Assembly: GCA_019925795.1 (NCBI GenBank)
Contig: CM034310.1
Location: 23,208,764 to 23,272,763 of the forward strand
Direction of reading: 5' to 3'
Source: Dendrobium chrysotoxum
Lineage: Eukaryota; Streptophyta; Magnoliopsida; Asparagales; Orchidaceae
DNA length: 64,000 nt
Shown here: one piece after another, positions 46,786 through 57,646 of the stretch
Layout: each line of letters starts with the position of its first letter
How positions within the stretch are numbered: position 1 is the stretch's first letter
Translations under genes and position numbers: made by a program
Notes under the pieces: generated by a model
What the model was told of the DNA's origin: nothing
The model's database searches: none
Seen by the model: only the letters and a program-made list of their open reading frames with translations

Positions 46786-46904
46786 GGCTTCATTTGGACG
46801 GCTTTTTTATTACTTCTTAAAGTAACTTTTTAGTATAAAAATTTTATTTTTTAAACTAAAAAGCTATTTTAAGAAGCAATAAAAAAGCCATCCCAAACAA
46901 AGCC
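46786..46904. mobile_element. Tourist-like MITE (119 bp)
   Basis: GGCTTCATTTGGACGGC and GCCATCCCAAACAAAGCC form the inverted ends; TTC flanks at 46783-46785 and 46905-46907. The inner parts (TTACTTCTTAAAGTA; TTTTAAGAAGCAATAAA) also pair. Same family as 42863-42979. Confidence 0.8.
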
Positions 46905-47381
46905 TTCATCTCTCTCAACTTTCCTAACCTTATATCTATTGGTATATATTCACATTATCTATCTGACTTTCTCAATTTATTATAACTTTCCTCATTTCAG
47001 CTTTCCTCACTGGTAAGATATAACCTTTATTTCATAATGGTTTAGATTTTACTTATTATTTGCATATAAACAAAATTATATGAGATATATTTTTCTTATG
47101 CCTTATTTTATTAATTTTTTATAGAACACTTATTTATATGTGGCAAAAGAAAATATGATAATGAAGCAACTTCATCATGAACAAAAGGGAGTTATTATAT
47201 AGATATCATAGCTTATATCTACAATATATTCACTTGAGGTAATAAACATTCAAATAAAAAATAGAACTCTAACCATTAATTTATTTAAAGCTTCAATAAT
47301 TTGTCGTAACTCTTAGAACTTCACCTAATTGCATCATCTCTTAGTTTAGTTTGTTTTAAAAGATCCAATGGGGAAAACTTA

Positions 47382-47492
47382 GGCTTTGTTTGGGACAACT
47401 TTTGACAGTTATTTTTTGCATTGCTTATATTGAATTTTTGTGCTAAAAAGCTGTTTTTGAAAGCAGTATGAAAGCCATCGCAAACGAAGCCT
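47382..47492. mobile_element. Tourist-like MITE (111 bp)
   Basis: GGCTTTGTTTGGGAC and the end CGCAAACGAAGCC are inverted repeats with TTA flanks at 47379-47381 and 47493-47495. Same family as the copies at 27325, 42863 and 46786. Confidence 0.85.
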
Positions 47493-47495
47493 TAA

Positions 47496-48540
47496 TTTCT
47501 TTTGGTAATTTCCAATTTATGAATTTTTAACATTATTCTTTACAATTTTTAATCTCTAATCAAAATTCTCTTAAAATAAAATAACTATTATTATATTATG
47601 TGATTCATATGATATTTTTAGTATTTTTTCTTTTAGAAATTAATTTCTTATTTGCAAACTATATATTTGCGTTTTTTTAATATTTATGATATTAAAATAT
47701 TATTAAACCAATTCATTTTAAATAAGCAAGTTATGCCATAATTATAAAACTAAAAAGAAAAAAAATTATTGAAAAAATTTAGTTACATGCATTAACAGCA
47801 TGGGCATTTTTTTACTTTTTAATATTCATTCTCAAAGCTTTCAATGCCACTAATGTCTTCAAGATGAAGAAGGAAATATAAAATTTGTGGACCATTCTCA
47901 AATATCAAATTTGGTTAGATTCCTCATTTTGGGGAGACCTCCATCCCCTTTGGTCGTCCGTTCCTTGCAATTTTAAGGACCCAATAGTTCGCCTCTAGGA
48001 ACCACCTCTTCATCGTTGATTAGATTCCTCAATTTGGCCTCCAGCCTTATCCTCCAACCTAGTCCTTGCACTTTGGCACATGTAAGCACATCGACGATCT
48101 GATTCGCAGAGACATTCAAAATTTTATTCAACATGGTAGCCACTAAAATTTCCCATACAATCCATATTTCAAATAACTGTATTAAATCCTGGAGATTACG
48201 TTGCTAAATAGTTCCACATTATTTAACACTTAACTTGCCAAATAGTTTTCAAGATTTAACTTTAGCATAATTTAATAAATTCAGATTTACAGGATTTATT
48301 TAATCCTACTTAGTACCAACAACCATTATTAGGATAAATTATTATAAATCATTATGTATTACTTCTTATTATTTATTATATTCTTTTTTATTTTGTAAAA
48401 CAATAAACATAGGAGGCTCTTCAAATATAAATTATTATTGATACATAGAGAATATTCTTTTAAAAAATAATATGAATTTGATAGTTTAAAAAATTATGTT
48501 AATGTTATAAATATTAAATGGATACATTTTTGGGTGAATT
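47496..48540. other. Unassigned intergenic DNA upstream of the rhomboid gene
   Basis: AT-rich, with a GC-richer patch at 47930-48060. 48170-48310 repeats AAATCCTG/GGATTTA words like those in the element at 39924, but no ends are clear. The rhomboid promoter should lie near 48300-48600; no site was assigned. Confidence 0.3.
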
Positions 48541-48697
48541 TTGCTTTACCTTAAAAAGGACGTCTTAACTGCCGCTGCCGTTAACTAACGCCGCCGTGCA
48601 ACGGACGCTTCCAGAGCCCCAAAGCCGGGCCAGGAGGCGGAGGCCGGAGGGTATTAAATCCGAACAAAGAAGAAGAAGACGAAGACAGTGGGAAGAA

Positions 48698-49933
48698 ATG
48701 AGATCTAACATCGTCACCGAGGTAAAAAATCTCGTCAAATCCTCCGCAGCTCTCTCCGTCTTATCTCAGATTCACTACCTTTTCATCGCCTATATCCACT
48801 TAGGTTTTGCAATATTTCATCTTCAATTTATTCTATTTATGGCTAGGGTTCTTCTAGGCTGTGATCATGTTAAAGAGAACTCTAGTATAAGTTTTAGGAT
48901 GATATAATGATTTCAACATTCCTCCACTAGAACTGGCGAGCTTCTGAGCAGCTGGGCCGTTGACTAGGTAACTAAGGATTCATTTTGTTCGTTTATTCTG
49001 AGGCCGGAACAGGAAATGTTTCTCGGCCATTGTTTCCTTTTTCGCGCTGCAATATTTTCAATGGACTCATGCCTGAGACCCACTGGTGTCTGTTGGGGGT
49101 CACTATGCAATCCAATGAGTGTTTTTCGGGAATGTCTCTTGCAGTAGCTTAGCTCTTGATGCTACTGAAGCAGAATTTGAATCCAACCGGTGTTTCCTAT
49201 GGGCATTCAGCATGTAATCTTCTTAAGAAGGGATTACAGGTTGAAGTGGTTTGATTTAGTGTTGTAGAGGATTCATGCAGCTAGAGTGTTAAATTATACT
49301 TTTGAAATTATTTTATTAATGAAATTTAGCTCGTTCTCATCGATAAATTTGCATTAATAGATGTAAAATGTATAGTTTTTGCTGTTGTATTGATCAGAAA
49401 ATTTTACTATAAAGAAGTCGTTGGTATCAATGTTGAGTGCGGTAGATATGAGAATGTTAATATTGGTATGTCTTAAAACCAAGAAGAATAGATTAATCAA
49501 TTATTATATTAGAAAAATAGTTAGAGTGGCATCTATTGAAGATAAGATAATTGATAATCAAGATGACCTAGCTACCCTAGAGAGAGCATGCAATGGCATG
49601 CCAATCAAACTTTGATATTTTAATTATTTGAAAATTCAATGTTAAATTGTCAATTCCTACATAAGATTGTGTGCTTTTCTATTTCTCTTATTATTTATAT
49701 TTTGCCTACAGTTCTTAATTTGCCTTATATCAATTTTGATTTTCTCATTCTCTTGAGCTGTTAACAGGCAGGACTTCCAACTAGGTTGAACCAATGGTGG
49801 GCTGGTATTCCATTTATTACTTCTAGTGTGACAGTTGTTTGTGGGATAATTTACTTGGTATGTTTACTGGCTGGGTATGATTCATTTACTGAGATATGTT
49901 TCTTACCCTCTGAAGTGGTCTCAAGGTTTCAAG
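48698..49933 (+). CDS. RBL15: RBL15-type rhomboid protein, first two coding exons (partial)
   Basis: Rhomboids are intramembrane serine-protease family proteins; the RBL15 type carries a C-terminal UBA domain and belongs to the derlin/UBAC2-like side of the family. Exon 1 is 48698-48721 (MRSNIVTE, donor GTAAAA). Exon 2 is 49768-49933 (acceptor AACAG, donor GTAAGA), coding AGLPTRLNQWW, a first membrane helix (IPFITSSVTVVCGIIYLVCL) and ICFLPSEVVSRFQ. This N-terminus is one I recognise from RBL15-like plant proteins. The exon ends in phase 1. The next exon, which should bring the second helix, was not found before 64000, so the gene continues beyond the window. A GA-rich, GC-rich leader precedes the ATG. 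Confidence 0.82.
49430..49560 (+). pseudogene. Diverged RTE LINE fragment in rhomboid intron 1
   Basis: Within the intron 48722-49767, an open stretch reads DMRML...LINYYIRKIVRVASIEDKI, aligning without gaps to the RTE C-terminal segment EMRML...[19 protein letters not shown] of 7537-9672. It is an old remnant with no visible ends. Confidence 0.55.
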
Positions 49934-50803
49934 GTAAGAGCTTTTGCAGGATTTATGTTCCTATAACCAGTAGGTGTCGGTTTTCACTAAATTTATTTTT
50001 GATTATTTAAAATTTGTTGGTTTTAGTTCACTTATAAATAATTAGTCTCCTTTTTAAATTAATTGATAATTTAATGCATCTAATTATTTTCAATTCCCAA
50101 ATCATTTTGAATGAGTACCTACCATAATCTTCATCCAAATAGATATTAAATTGGACGTAGCTCAAGGGAATGGAGAAGGAACATATTAAATGAAAAGGTG
50201 ATTTCATTAAGGCCCATTTGGTGTCTTGAAATTAGAAAGCATATTATTAGAAAATAGTAAGATGTGCTAATTAAATTATTTTGTTGGCTATAGTTTGAAT
50301 TAATGTTGACTTTAAGCTTCACAAACCCCCGGTAAAAATCCGTCAACTACAGTGGTTTTGATTTCACATAGAATTTGTGTAAAATGAAATAATCTTTTTT
50401 CAAACTATGTTTCATATATACAAGCAACCAAATGTGTCCTAAATGAAAGAGGAATTGCATGATAATAGCGGAAATTCACAATTCTAAAACTATGTGAATT
50501 CTTCCACAGAAAATGATAGGGACTCGCTCACCTTGTACCTTTGTGGAATTACTTACATAAACAAGAGGGCATTCCTTCAATTCGTTGAAACTAACAAGGA
50601 TTTAGCTACCTAAACTCGTTACATAAGCCATTTGGATTCCCAAACATGAATTTTTTGGGGGTTGTGATTATTTGGAAGTACTTCAATGTTACTTCGTGGG
50701 GAAACACATTTTCAATGGCTATTTCAGTAAGGATTGACATAATATTCTATGTGAAGTAGAATTTTTGAATTTATCTTGGAGCAAAATGATGTTAATATCT
50801 ATA

Positions 50804-51134
50804 ATAGAACGTTTAATAAATGGGTCAAAAATATCAACCTGAACCTAACCCACTAATCCAAAATAACTTAAATTTTTTTCTTATAACTTATTAATTATAA
50901 AGTTTAGAATATTTGATAAAAAATAAGAAGATTATATCTACAAATAAAAGAATTTAAGGAAAAAAATTATATTAAATTGGTCAAAACGGATTCGTGAGTC
51001 AACCAAAACCTGACCTATTTAATAAACGAGTCAGAAGACCTAATCAAAACCCAACACATTTATTAAACAGGTCAACCCAAATCTAAATTTTTCGGATCAG
51101 ATTCGTGGGTCAAATCATTTATTGAGACCCTTGT
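50804..51134. mobile_element. Possible decayed hAT-type element
   Basis: TTTAATAAATGGGTCAA near the left and GGGTCAAATCATTTATTGAGACCC at the right (motif given in part) pair imperfectly, and the interior repeats GGGTCAACCC-type words like the element at 10684-11348. The extreme ends and target duplication are not preserved. Confidence 0.4.
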
Positions 51135-53164
51135 AGAAGTTTCAGTAACTGGTTTTTTAAAATTCTCAAGTTTGCATTGGGATGAAATCCCTAGGTGTTG
51201 TAGGAAGCTTAGGGCCTAAGATTTCTAATGTAGATTTACAATAATATGCACAAAATCATTACAAGCACACTTAATTTGTAGATCATGAACTGTTAATTTG
51301 GACATCCGGTGTTTGAGAAGGAAACCACAAAAGAAGGAAAAATTTACATTAATAACAATTTAATAGCATTTTAAGAGAAATAATATAGAGAAGTTTGGAA
51401 TCACAAAAAATCATAAAATTAATGTAAATCATGCACTTTTGGAAAACCAATTTCTATCAAACTTGAATAAAATAAACCACTCATTCAAACCAATGATGAG
51501 ATATAAAAAATAAATAGTTAGAGGAATATAAATCACCTAATCAAGCCTATCGCTTGTATAAGGAGAAAACCTGTTCTGAAAAATCTTCACTCTCTCACTT
51601 GTGTTTAAGAAGTAGATTGGAAGAAATTGCACATTCAACTCGAAATTTATTTTGAAATATTTATTCCTTTTATATTCATTGGACCATTTTTAAAATCATA
51701 AAATCCCCTTAGATTTGCAATAATTGAAAAATTAGAAAAATGTTAGTTGAGATTTGAAATTCTCAACTCTTAGAATAACTCAACTTCTGTCACTTGAATA
51801 ACATACCAAAGATAAGTCGCTGCCTCCATAAACTAGATTGCTACAGTCACATATCATTATAAGGTCAGATTGAATTCTTTCTAGGCTCCATTAAATACAA
51901 AATAACAAACTTCCCCGAGGACACCCTAAGCCATACTTCCAACTCTAGTTTCTACCACAGAACATCCTCACAATAACTATATCGTAAAACCAACAATAAC
52001 TTCACTCCATGATGCCTAGCCCAAGTAGACAATCACATTGCTTATATTATACAATTCCAACTCCTATCATTTTTTTTTGTTTATATTATTCCAAAGGATC
52101 TAACCGATAAATTCCTATAAGTGTATCTCTTTGTCATACAAGATATATTTAATTTCCACCTGAGTAGTGGACATGATTTCATGTCCAATAATAACTTTAG
52201 TGATATGATTAATATGAAAGTATGTGGTTTGTTTTGATGATTTGTCGGATTTGATCCTGAAAGAAGAGGTGGAAAGAGTGAGAATATAAGGCATTGCCTT
52301 AGCAGTTAAAATTTTAATTTTATATAAAGTCAAATAAGATACATTAAAAAATTGGACTAATATTGAATTTTTTTAAGATTTCTAACTTGTAAGCATTTAT
52401 CTCTATTTGTTGTATGACTTTGTATGATCTCACTTTTCTAGCAGTTAAATTTTTAAGGGTTCCTATAGGAAGGTTTTCATGATTGTGAGTTATTATCTTA
52501 TCACCTTATCATCCGATTGAAATTTATCTCTCTCTAATGCACATCTATAATTAATCATAATCACCATAGTTAACAATAAGTTTTCTATAATCATACAAAT
52601 GACTAATTCATTATTTGATAAGATATGATGCATTTAAGAAAAATACTAAAATTAATATACTAACGTGCTTCCTAATGAACATTCAATAACTAATTCCAAG
52701 AGTAGTCAATGATGAAGAAAGCTTAAAATTGATGTTTTTTAAAGTTCCATAAAGTTTCCTCCTAATATTTGACAAGCTACACATGTTTATCATATAGACG
52801 AACAACCTCTATAAAGAAAAGAAATCCTAATGGGTTAAAATTAATTGGGATGAATTATGAACTTTTAGTTTCAACTAGATTGATGGAGATTTGAATTTTT
52901 TATTTTGTTGATGGCTCATGATTAAATTATTTGATATGTTGACGTTATGGATTTGGAGTTACTAATGAAGTTGTTAGGACTTTATTAAATTTTATTTTAG
53001 TTTATGATTTTATAATTTCTAAAACCTTTTTAGGAAAAGAGAATGTCTTATTACTTATAAGAATGGACATAGTAAACTTGTATTAATTATTTTCTTATAT
53101 AAAAAAAAGATTGTTTAGATTATAAGATGGTAAAGTAATTTCGAGTGAAAGTTTATATACCTAG
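51135..53164. other. Unassigned AT-rich intron DNA
   Basis: No coding motif or element ends recognised. Part of 52800-53160 may be the eroded endonuclease region of the following RTE copy, but the similarity is too faint to claim. Confidence 0.25.
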
Positions 53165-55139
53165 CACATGTTAGTTTTGGATTTTAAGATAAAGTGATGA
53201 ACTATGAAAAATAAAGTAAAATATTAACCTATGATTAGATGAGGACATTTAAAGAATGCTAGTAAAAATATTTTTTAAAGTAAGATTCAAAATCTCAAGA
53301 TTTGTGTTGTTCGTGAAGAAATTAATGTTATGTTGAAAAAAGTAGCTAGTGATATTAAGAATGTTGTAAAGTATGTGCTTATAGTATAAAAAAGAAAGTT
53401 CATAATAGTTAAAGTAGTTTGTGGTGGAATCAAATGTATAAGAAAAGATAAAAAAATAAAAAGCAATGTTATAAAAATTAATTTAGATGTAAAAGCTTAG
53501 AAAATTGAGAAATATATAGAGGATCCCGTAGGGAATCTAAGAAAGTAATATGCAATGTAAAGAATTTAATATTTAGTGATTTATATAATAGATTATATAC
53601 TAAGGAGGGCAAAAGATGTATGTATATGTTAGCCAAGTAAAGAGATCTGAGAAGTAAGGGTCTAGTTCAAGTGAAGTGCATTAATAAAGATTAAAAATTC
53701 TTTTTTTATAAGAGGATATTGAACATAGGTAGATGAGATGTTTCGATAAATTTTTCAATGAAGATTGTGCGAATACAATTGACTTTAGTGACCTTAACAC
53801 CTTACATGAAAATAGAGATTTTGTTTCTATCATTGTATTAGTACAACCAAAGTTAGAGGGAGTTTAAAGAAAATATAGTTTCGAAAAGCAGTGGAACCTA
53901 ATCATATTCCAATAGAGGTGTGGAAATGTTTAAGAGATTAAGGAATTTCTTGGCTTACTAAATGGCTTACAAAAAAATTTAATATTATTTTTAATACTAT
54001 TTTGAATACTAAAAAGATGTTAGATGAGTGGAGTATATTGGTTCTTATTTTTAAGAATAAAGGTGATGTACAAAACTGTGTGAATTATAGAGGAATTAAA
54101 TTAATGCGTGATACATTGAAACTTTGTGAGAATAATTGAGCATAGGTCACGACATGATATTAATTATACATATGGTGCGAGGTTTGATGCATAAGTATAG
54201 AGAAAGTAAGGAGAATTTACATATAATATTTATTGATTTAGAGAATATGATAAAGTTTTAAGAGAAGTGCTCTGGAGAGTTCTAGAAAAGAAAGGAGTGA
54301 ATAATGCTTATATTTAAGTCATTAAGAATATGTATACAAAAGCTGTTACTTGTGTTCAAACACAAGGTGGTTTGATCAAGTATTTTTCCTATTTCAGTTG
54401 AATTACATCAAGTATAAACTTTAAGCTCATATCTTTTTCCTTTAATCATGTATGTTCTTACTAGACATCTGCAAGAGGATGTACCATGATGTATGCTTTT
54501 TGCTGATGATATTCTTTTTGTTGATAAGACTAAAGAGGGAATTGAAGGAAAACTTGAATTATGGAGGTCAACCTTAGAGTCTAAAGGTTTTTCGTTTGAA
54601 TAGATCTAAAGCTGAATACATTTAGTAGTAATAAATCTAGTGGGGGGATTGTGACTTTATGCAATCAAGTCATTAAGAAGAGTACATGTTTTAGATATCT
54701 CTGGTCTATTATTCAAAACAATGGTGAAATAGATGGGGATATTATTAGTAGAATTCAAGTTGCATAATTGAAGTGAAGGAATGCATCGGGCCTATTGTGT
54801 GTTAGAAAAGTACCCTTCAAACTTAAGGGAAAATTCTATAAGATGCAGAATGTTGGCCATTAAAAGAGAAGCATAAAATTAAGTGTTGTAAAGATGAGGA
54901 TGCTCAAGTGGATGAGTGGATTTACACTTAGAGACAGAATGTGAAACAAGTATATATGTGAAAAGGTTAGAGTAGCTCCATGACAGATAAGATTAGAGAG
55001 AGTTGCCTTAGATGGCTTGATCACATAAAACGTCTACCTTCTGAGGAGAGTAGATGTATTAGATGTGGCCTATGTTAAGAAAGATAGAGGTAGACCTAAA
55101 AAGACTTAGTTAGAAAGTATTCGAAATGACCCTTTTTAT
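53165..55139 (+). pseudogene. Decayed RTE LINE, main part
   Basis: Collinear with the 7537-9672 protein on the + strand from the linker (about 53165) through the RT (PDDIP-like region near 53890; [11 protein letters not shown] near 54495-54530) to the C-terminal region (near 54850-55120). Many stops and shifts are scattered throughout. A deletion of about 30 bp at 54835 removes the segment before CWPLKEK. It is interrupted at 55140 by a hAT-type element and resumes at 55899. Confidence 0.85.
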
Positions 55140-55889
55140 TAGGGCTGCAAACCAACCGAGGCGAGCCGAGTATGTGAGTGTTCATGTTTGAGTTCATTTA
55201 TTATCAGCTTGTTCAAGTTTGATTCATGTTTGATTCGAGCTTTATTATTTGTATTCATGTTTGGTTCGTTTAAATTAATTAGTGTTCATGTTTGATTCAT
55301 GTTCGGTTCATGCTTGGTTCGTTTAGTGCTTTTCAAGCTTTAAACAAATAAGCCTTAACGAGCTATAAACGAGCTCTATTTCTAGATGTTCATTAACTTA
55401 ACAAACGAGCTTTATCGAGCCTCTTAACAAACAATTACATCGAGCATGTTCGTGAATATATTTAGCGAATTTTTTTAGTTAGCATATATTGTAATATTTA
55501 ATTACTTTAAATTTTATTATTTATCAATAATTATATCATTATGTTATAATAAATATAAAATATTTATATTATGTATATTTATCAATTTTATAATCAAATA
55601 TTAATTAAGTTTTTATTGAGCTTATTCAAGAGTCTAAATCGAATACGAATCGAGCTTTTATTGAGTTTCTTATCGAGCTTAATGTCGAGCTTGTTCACGA
55701 GCTTTAAGTGATATTGTTCATGAACATAAATGAGTCGAACACATTAGTGTTCAAGCTTGTTTTTTAAGGATCGAGTATTTAAAATATTGTTCAAGTTTGT
55801 TTGTTTAGTTAATTAAATGATTACAAACAAGCTTTAATCGAACCGAGCAACGAGTAGCTTGTCCAATGTTTGGGTCGCTTGCAACCCTA
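55140..55889. mobile_element. Non-autonomous hAT-type element nested in the RTE copy (750 bp)
   Basis: Ends TAGGGCTGCAA (55140-55150) and TTGCAACCCTA (55879-55889) form an 11-bp inverted repeat with one mismatch. Flanking 8-bp duplications are CTTTTTAT (55132-55139) and CTTATTAT (55890-55897). RTE sequence continues on both sides, which fixes the insertion boundaries independently. The interior is rich in CGAGCTTNNNCGAGC-like words. No transposase. Confidence 0.88.
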
Positions 55890-55898
55890 CTTATTATT

Positions 55899-55999
55899 AG
55901 ATTTAAATGAGAATTGACTCTTAATAGGATACAATAGTGAAAAAAGATTCATTCAGCCGACTCCACATAGTGGGATAAATGCTTAATATTGTTGTTATT
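55899..55999 (+). pseudogene. 3' end of the split RTE LINE
   Basis: Continues the RTE sequence after the hAT insertion (AGATTTAAATGAGAATT) to the RTE 3' signature (CCGACTCCACATAGTGGGA) and a short TTG tail. Together with 53165-55139 it forms one element. Confidence 0.85.
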
Positions 56000-57017
56000 T
56001 ATAAATCAAGAACTTAAGAAAAAAAAAACAAAGTAAATTTCAGTTTGGTTTGTAGATATAGTAAAAATTTAATAAATACTACACAGGAGTTGCATTATCA
56101 GATTGCTTAATTGATTCAATAACTTCAATGGGCATATTAGTTTCACAGCTAGGGTCAGATTCATATTTTAATCAAAATTTAGGTTAAAAAATGATCTCAT
56201 CCTTAAATTCAATTTTAGATTTAGTTTGTAACTCTTGCTCAATTTTAGGTTCAACTTTATGAATATGTTTTACCATAGACTTTGGTGAAATTTTGATTTA
56301 ACAAATCAGATGTTTAATCATATTAATTATAACTCTTTTTTTCATTCAATACATCATTTGAAGAATATTCATTAACTCAAAATTTGTCTTGTCATTAATT
56401 TTTTGTGATGCTATGTGTTTAGTTACCTTTTATATGAGATGATAAAGATTTTTTAAGAAATATTGATCATGCAATAGTCGTAACATGCGGATAATTGCAA
56501 TGTTTTTCAATCCTTAAAAGTCTTACAAGGTCTTATCTAATGTCTTTTGTACCATTGTTACTTAGTTCATACTTAATATTTTGCTTAAGATCTTTAATGA
56601 AACAAATAATTATAACGAAGTAATCTTCATGCAAATATTTGGCTACAAAATCTTCAAACTTTATAAAATATTTAAATACCTTATAATTACTTGTTTAAAG
56701 TTCTAAAATTTATCAAATTGTTAATCCCTATAGCCATTAATTAACAATTATTATTTTTAAGGTTTTGTTCTATATCATTCCGTATATATTTTAATGTAGT
56801 TGTACCATTTTGCTAAAAATATGGAGTCCATTATTTTTATTTTAACAAATTCAACTTTTTAGGAATCAGACATTATCTTTCTTAGAATTCTCTTAAATTA
56901 TTCGATCTCAAAATACCCTAAGATTGTGCCTTGTGGTAATTATGTTGAATTTGTTTAGAACAATAGAATCATAGTGTCGCCTTCAATACATACACCACAA
57001 ATTCATAGTTGGATCAA
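56000..57017. other. Unassigned intron DNA, faintly coding-like on the - strand
   Basis: Read on the - strand, 56700-56200 shows coding-like text (for example LVRLLRIEKHCNYPHV near 56500) interrupted by many stops. I cannot name the family; a retroelement or pararetrovirus origin is possible. The + strand shows nothing. Confidence 0.3.
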
Positions 57018-57022
57018 GGCTC
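57018..57022. repeat. Target-site duplication GGCTC, left
   Basis: GGCTC directly precedes the 5' LTR and is repeated at 62271-62275 directly after the 3' LTR. Confidence 0.9.
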
Positions 57023-57615
57023 TGATGACCGACTGAGCCTGTGGGCCCCGCTAGTGTGGGCGACAAGCAAGGAGAGAGGGGGGCTCAAATGAGATTAATT
57101 CTATCTTTAATTACTTACCATAGAAAATCAAAATTAGGAGAAAATTAGGAAGGTTTATTTAGGGCAAGAGGGCTAATTTGAATTCAAATTTGGAAGAGAT
57201 TTATGAACGTTTATTTAGGGAAAGAGGACTGATTTGAATTCAGATTTTGGGGGAATTAGGAAGGTTTATTTAGGAAAAGAATGTTGATTTGAATTTAGAT
57301 TTTGGAGGGAATTAAGAAGGTTTATTTAGGGAAAGAGGGATGATTTGAATTCAAATTTGGGAGGGAATTAGGAAGGTTTACTTAGGGTTAATTAGGTTGT
57401 TTTACTTTCATCATGTGAATTGTGTTTTGCTGTAGTTTTCTCTAGAGTTGTTCCTAGCGGTGCTAAGGGTTTGTGGAGAGTCGATCTATCTCTTGAATAG
57501 TAGAGCAACTTATATCTTGGTTTGTTGTGCCTATATTTTATTCTTTTTCGCAGATTTTGCTGTATTTTTTCTTGTTTATTGTTGTTTTTGTTACGTGGAG
57601 ATCCGGTTCCTACCA
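57023..57615 (+). repeat. 5' LTR of the Ty3/gypsy element (593 bp)
   Basis: Begins TGATGACCGACTGAGCC and ends TTCCTACCA. It contains about four and a half tandem units of 56-58 bp (57139-57392; GGAAGGTTTATTTAGGGAAA then GATTTGAATTCAAATTTGG). It matches the 3' LTR at 61754-62270 apart from one repeat unit and scattered substitutions. Confidence 0.92.
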
Positions 57616-57618
57616 AAT

Positions 57619-57628
57619 TGGTATCAGA
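57619..57628 (+). other. Primer-binding site (initiator tRNA-Met type)
   Basis: TGGTATCAGA begins three bases after the 5' LTR, the usual plant LTR-retrotransposon primer site complementary to the 3' end of initiator tRNA-Met. Confidence 0.85.
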
Positions 57629-57646
57629 CACCTTTTTTGGGACCTA

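Noticed and set aside
57392..57631. - strand open frame across the 5' LTR
   Set aside because: It lies in LTR and primer-site sequence and has no partner in the 3' LTR copy.
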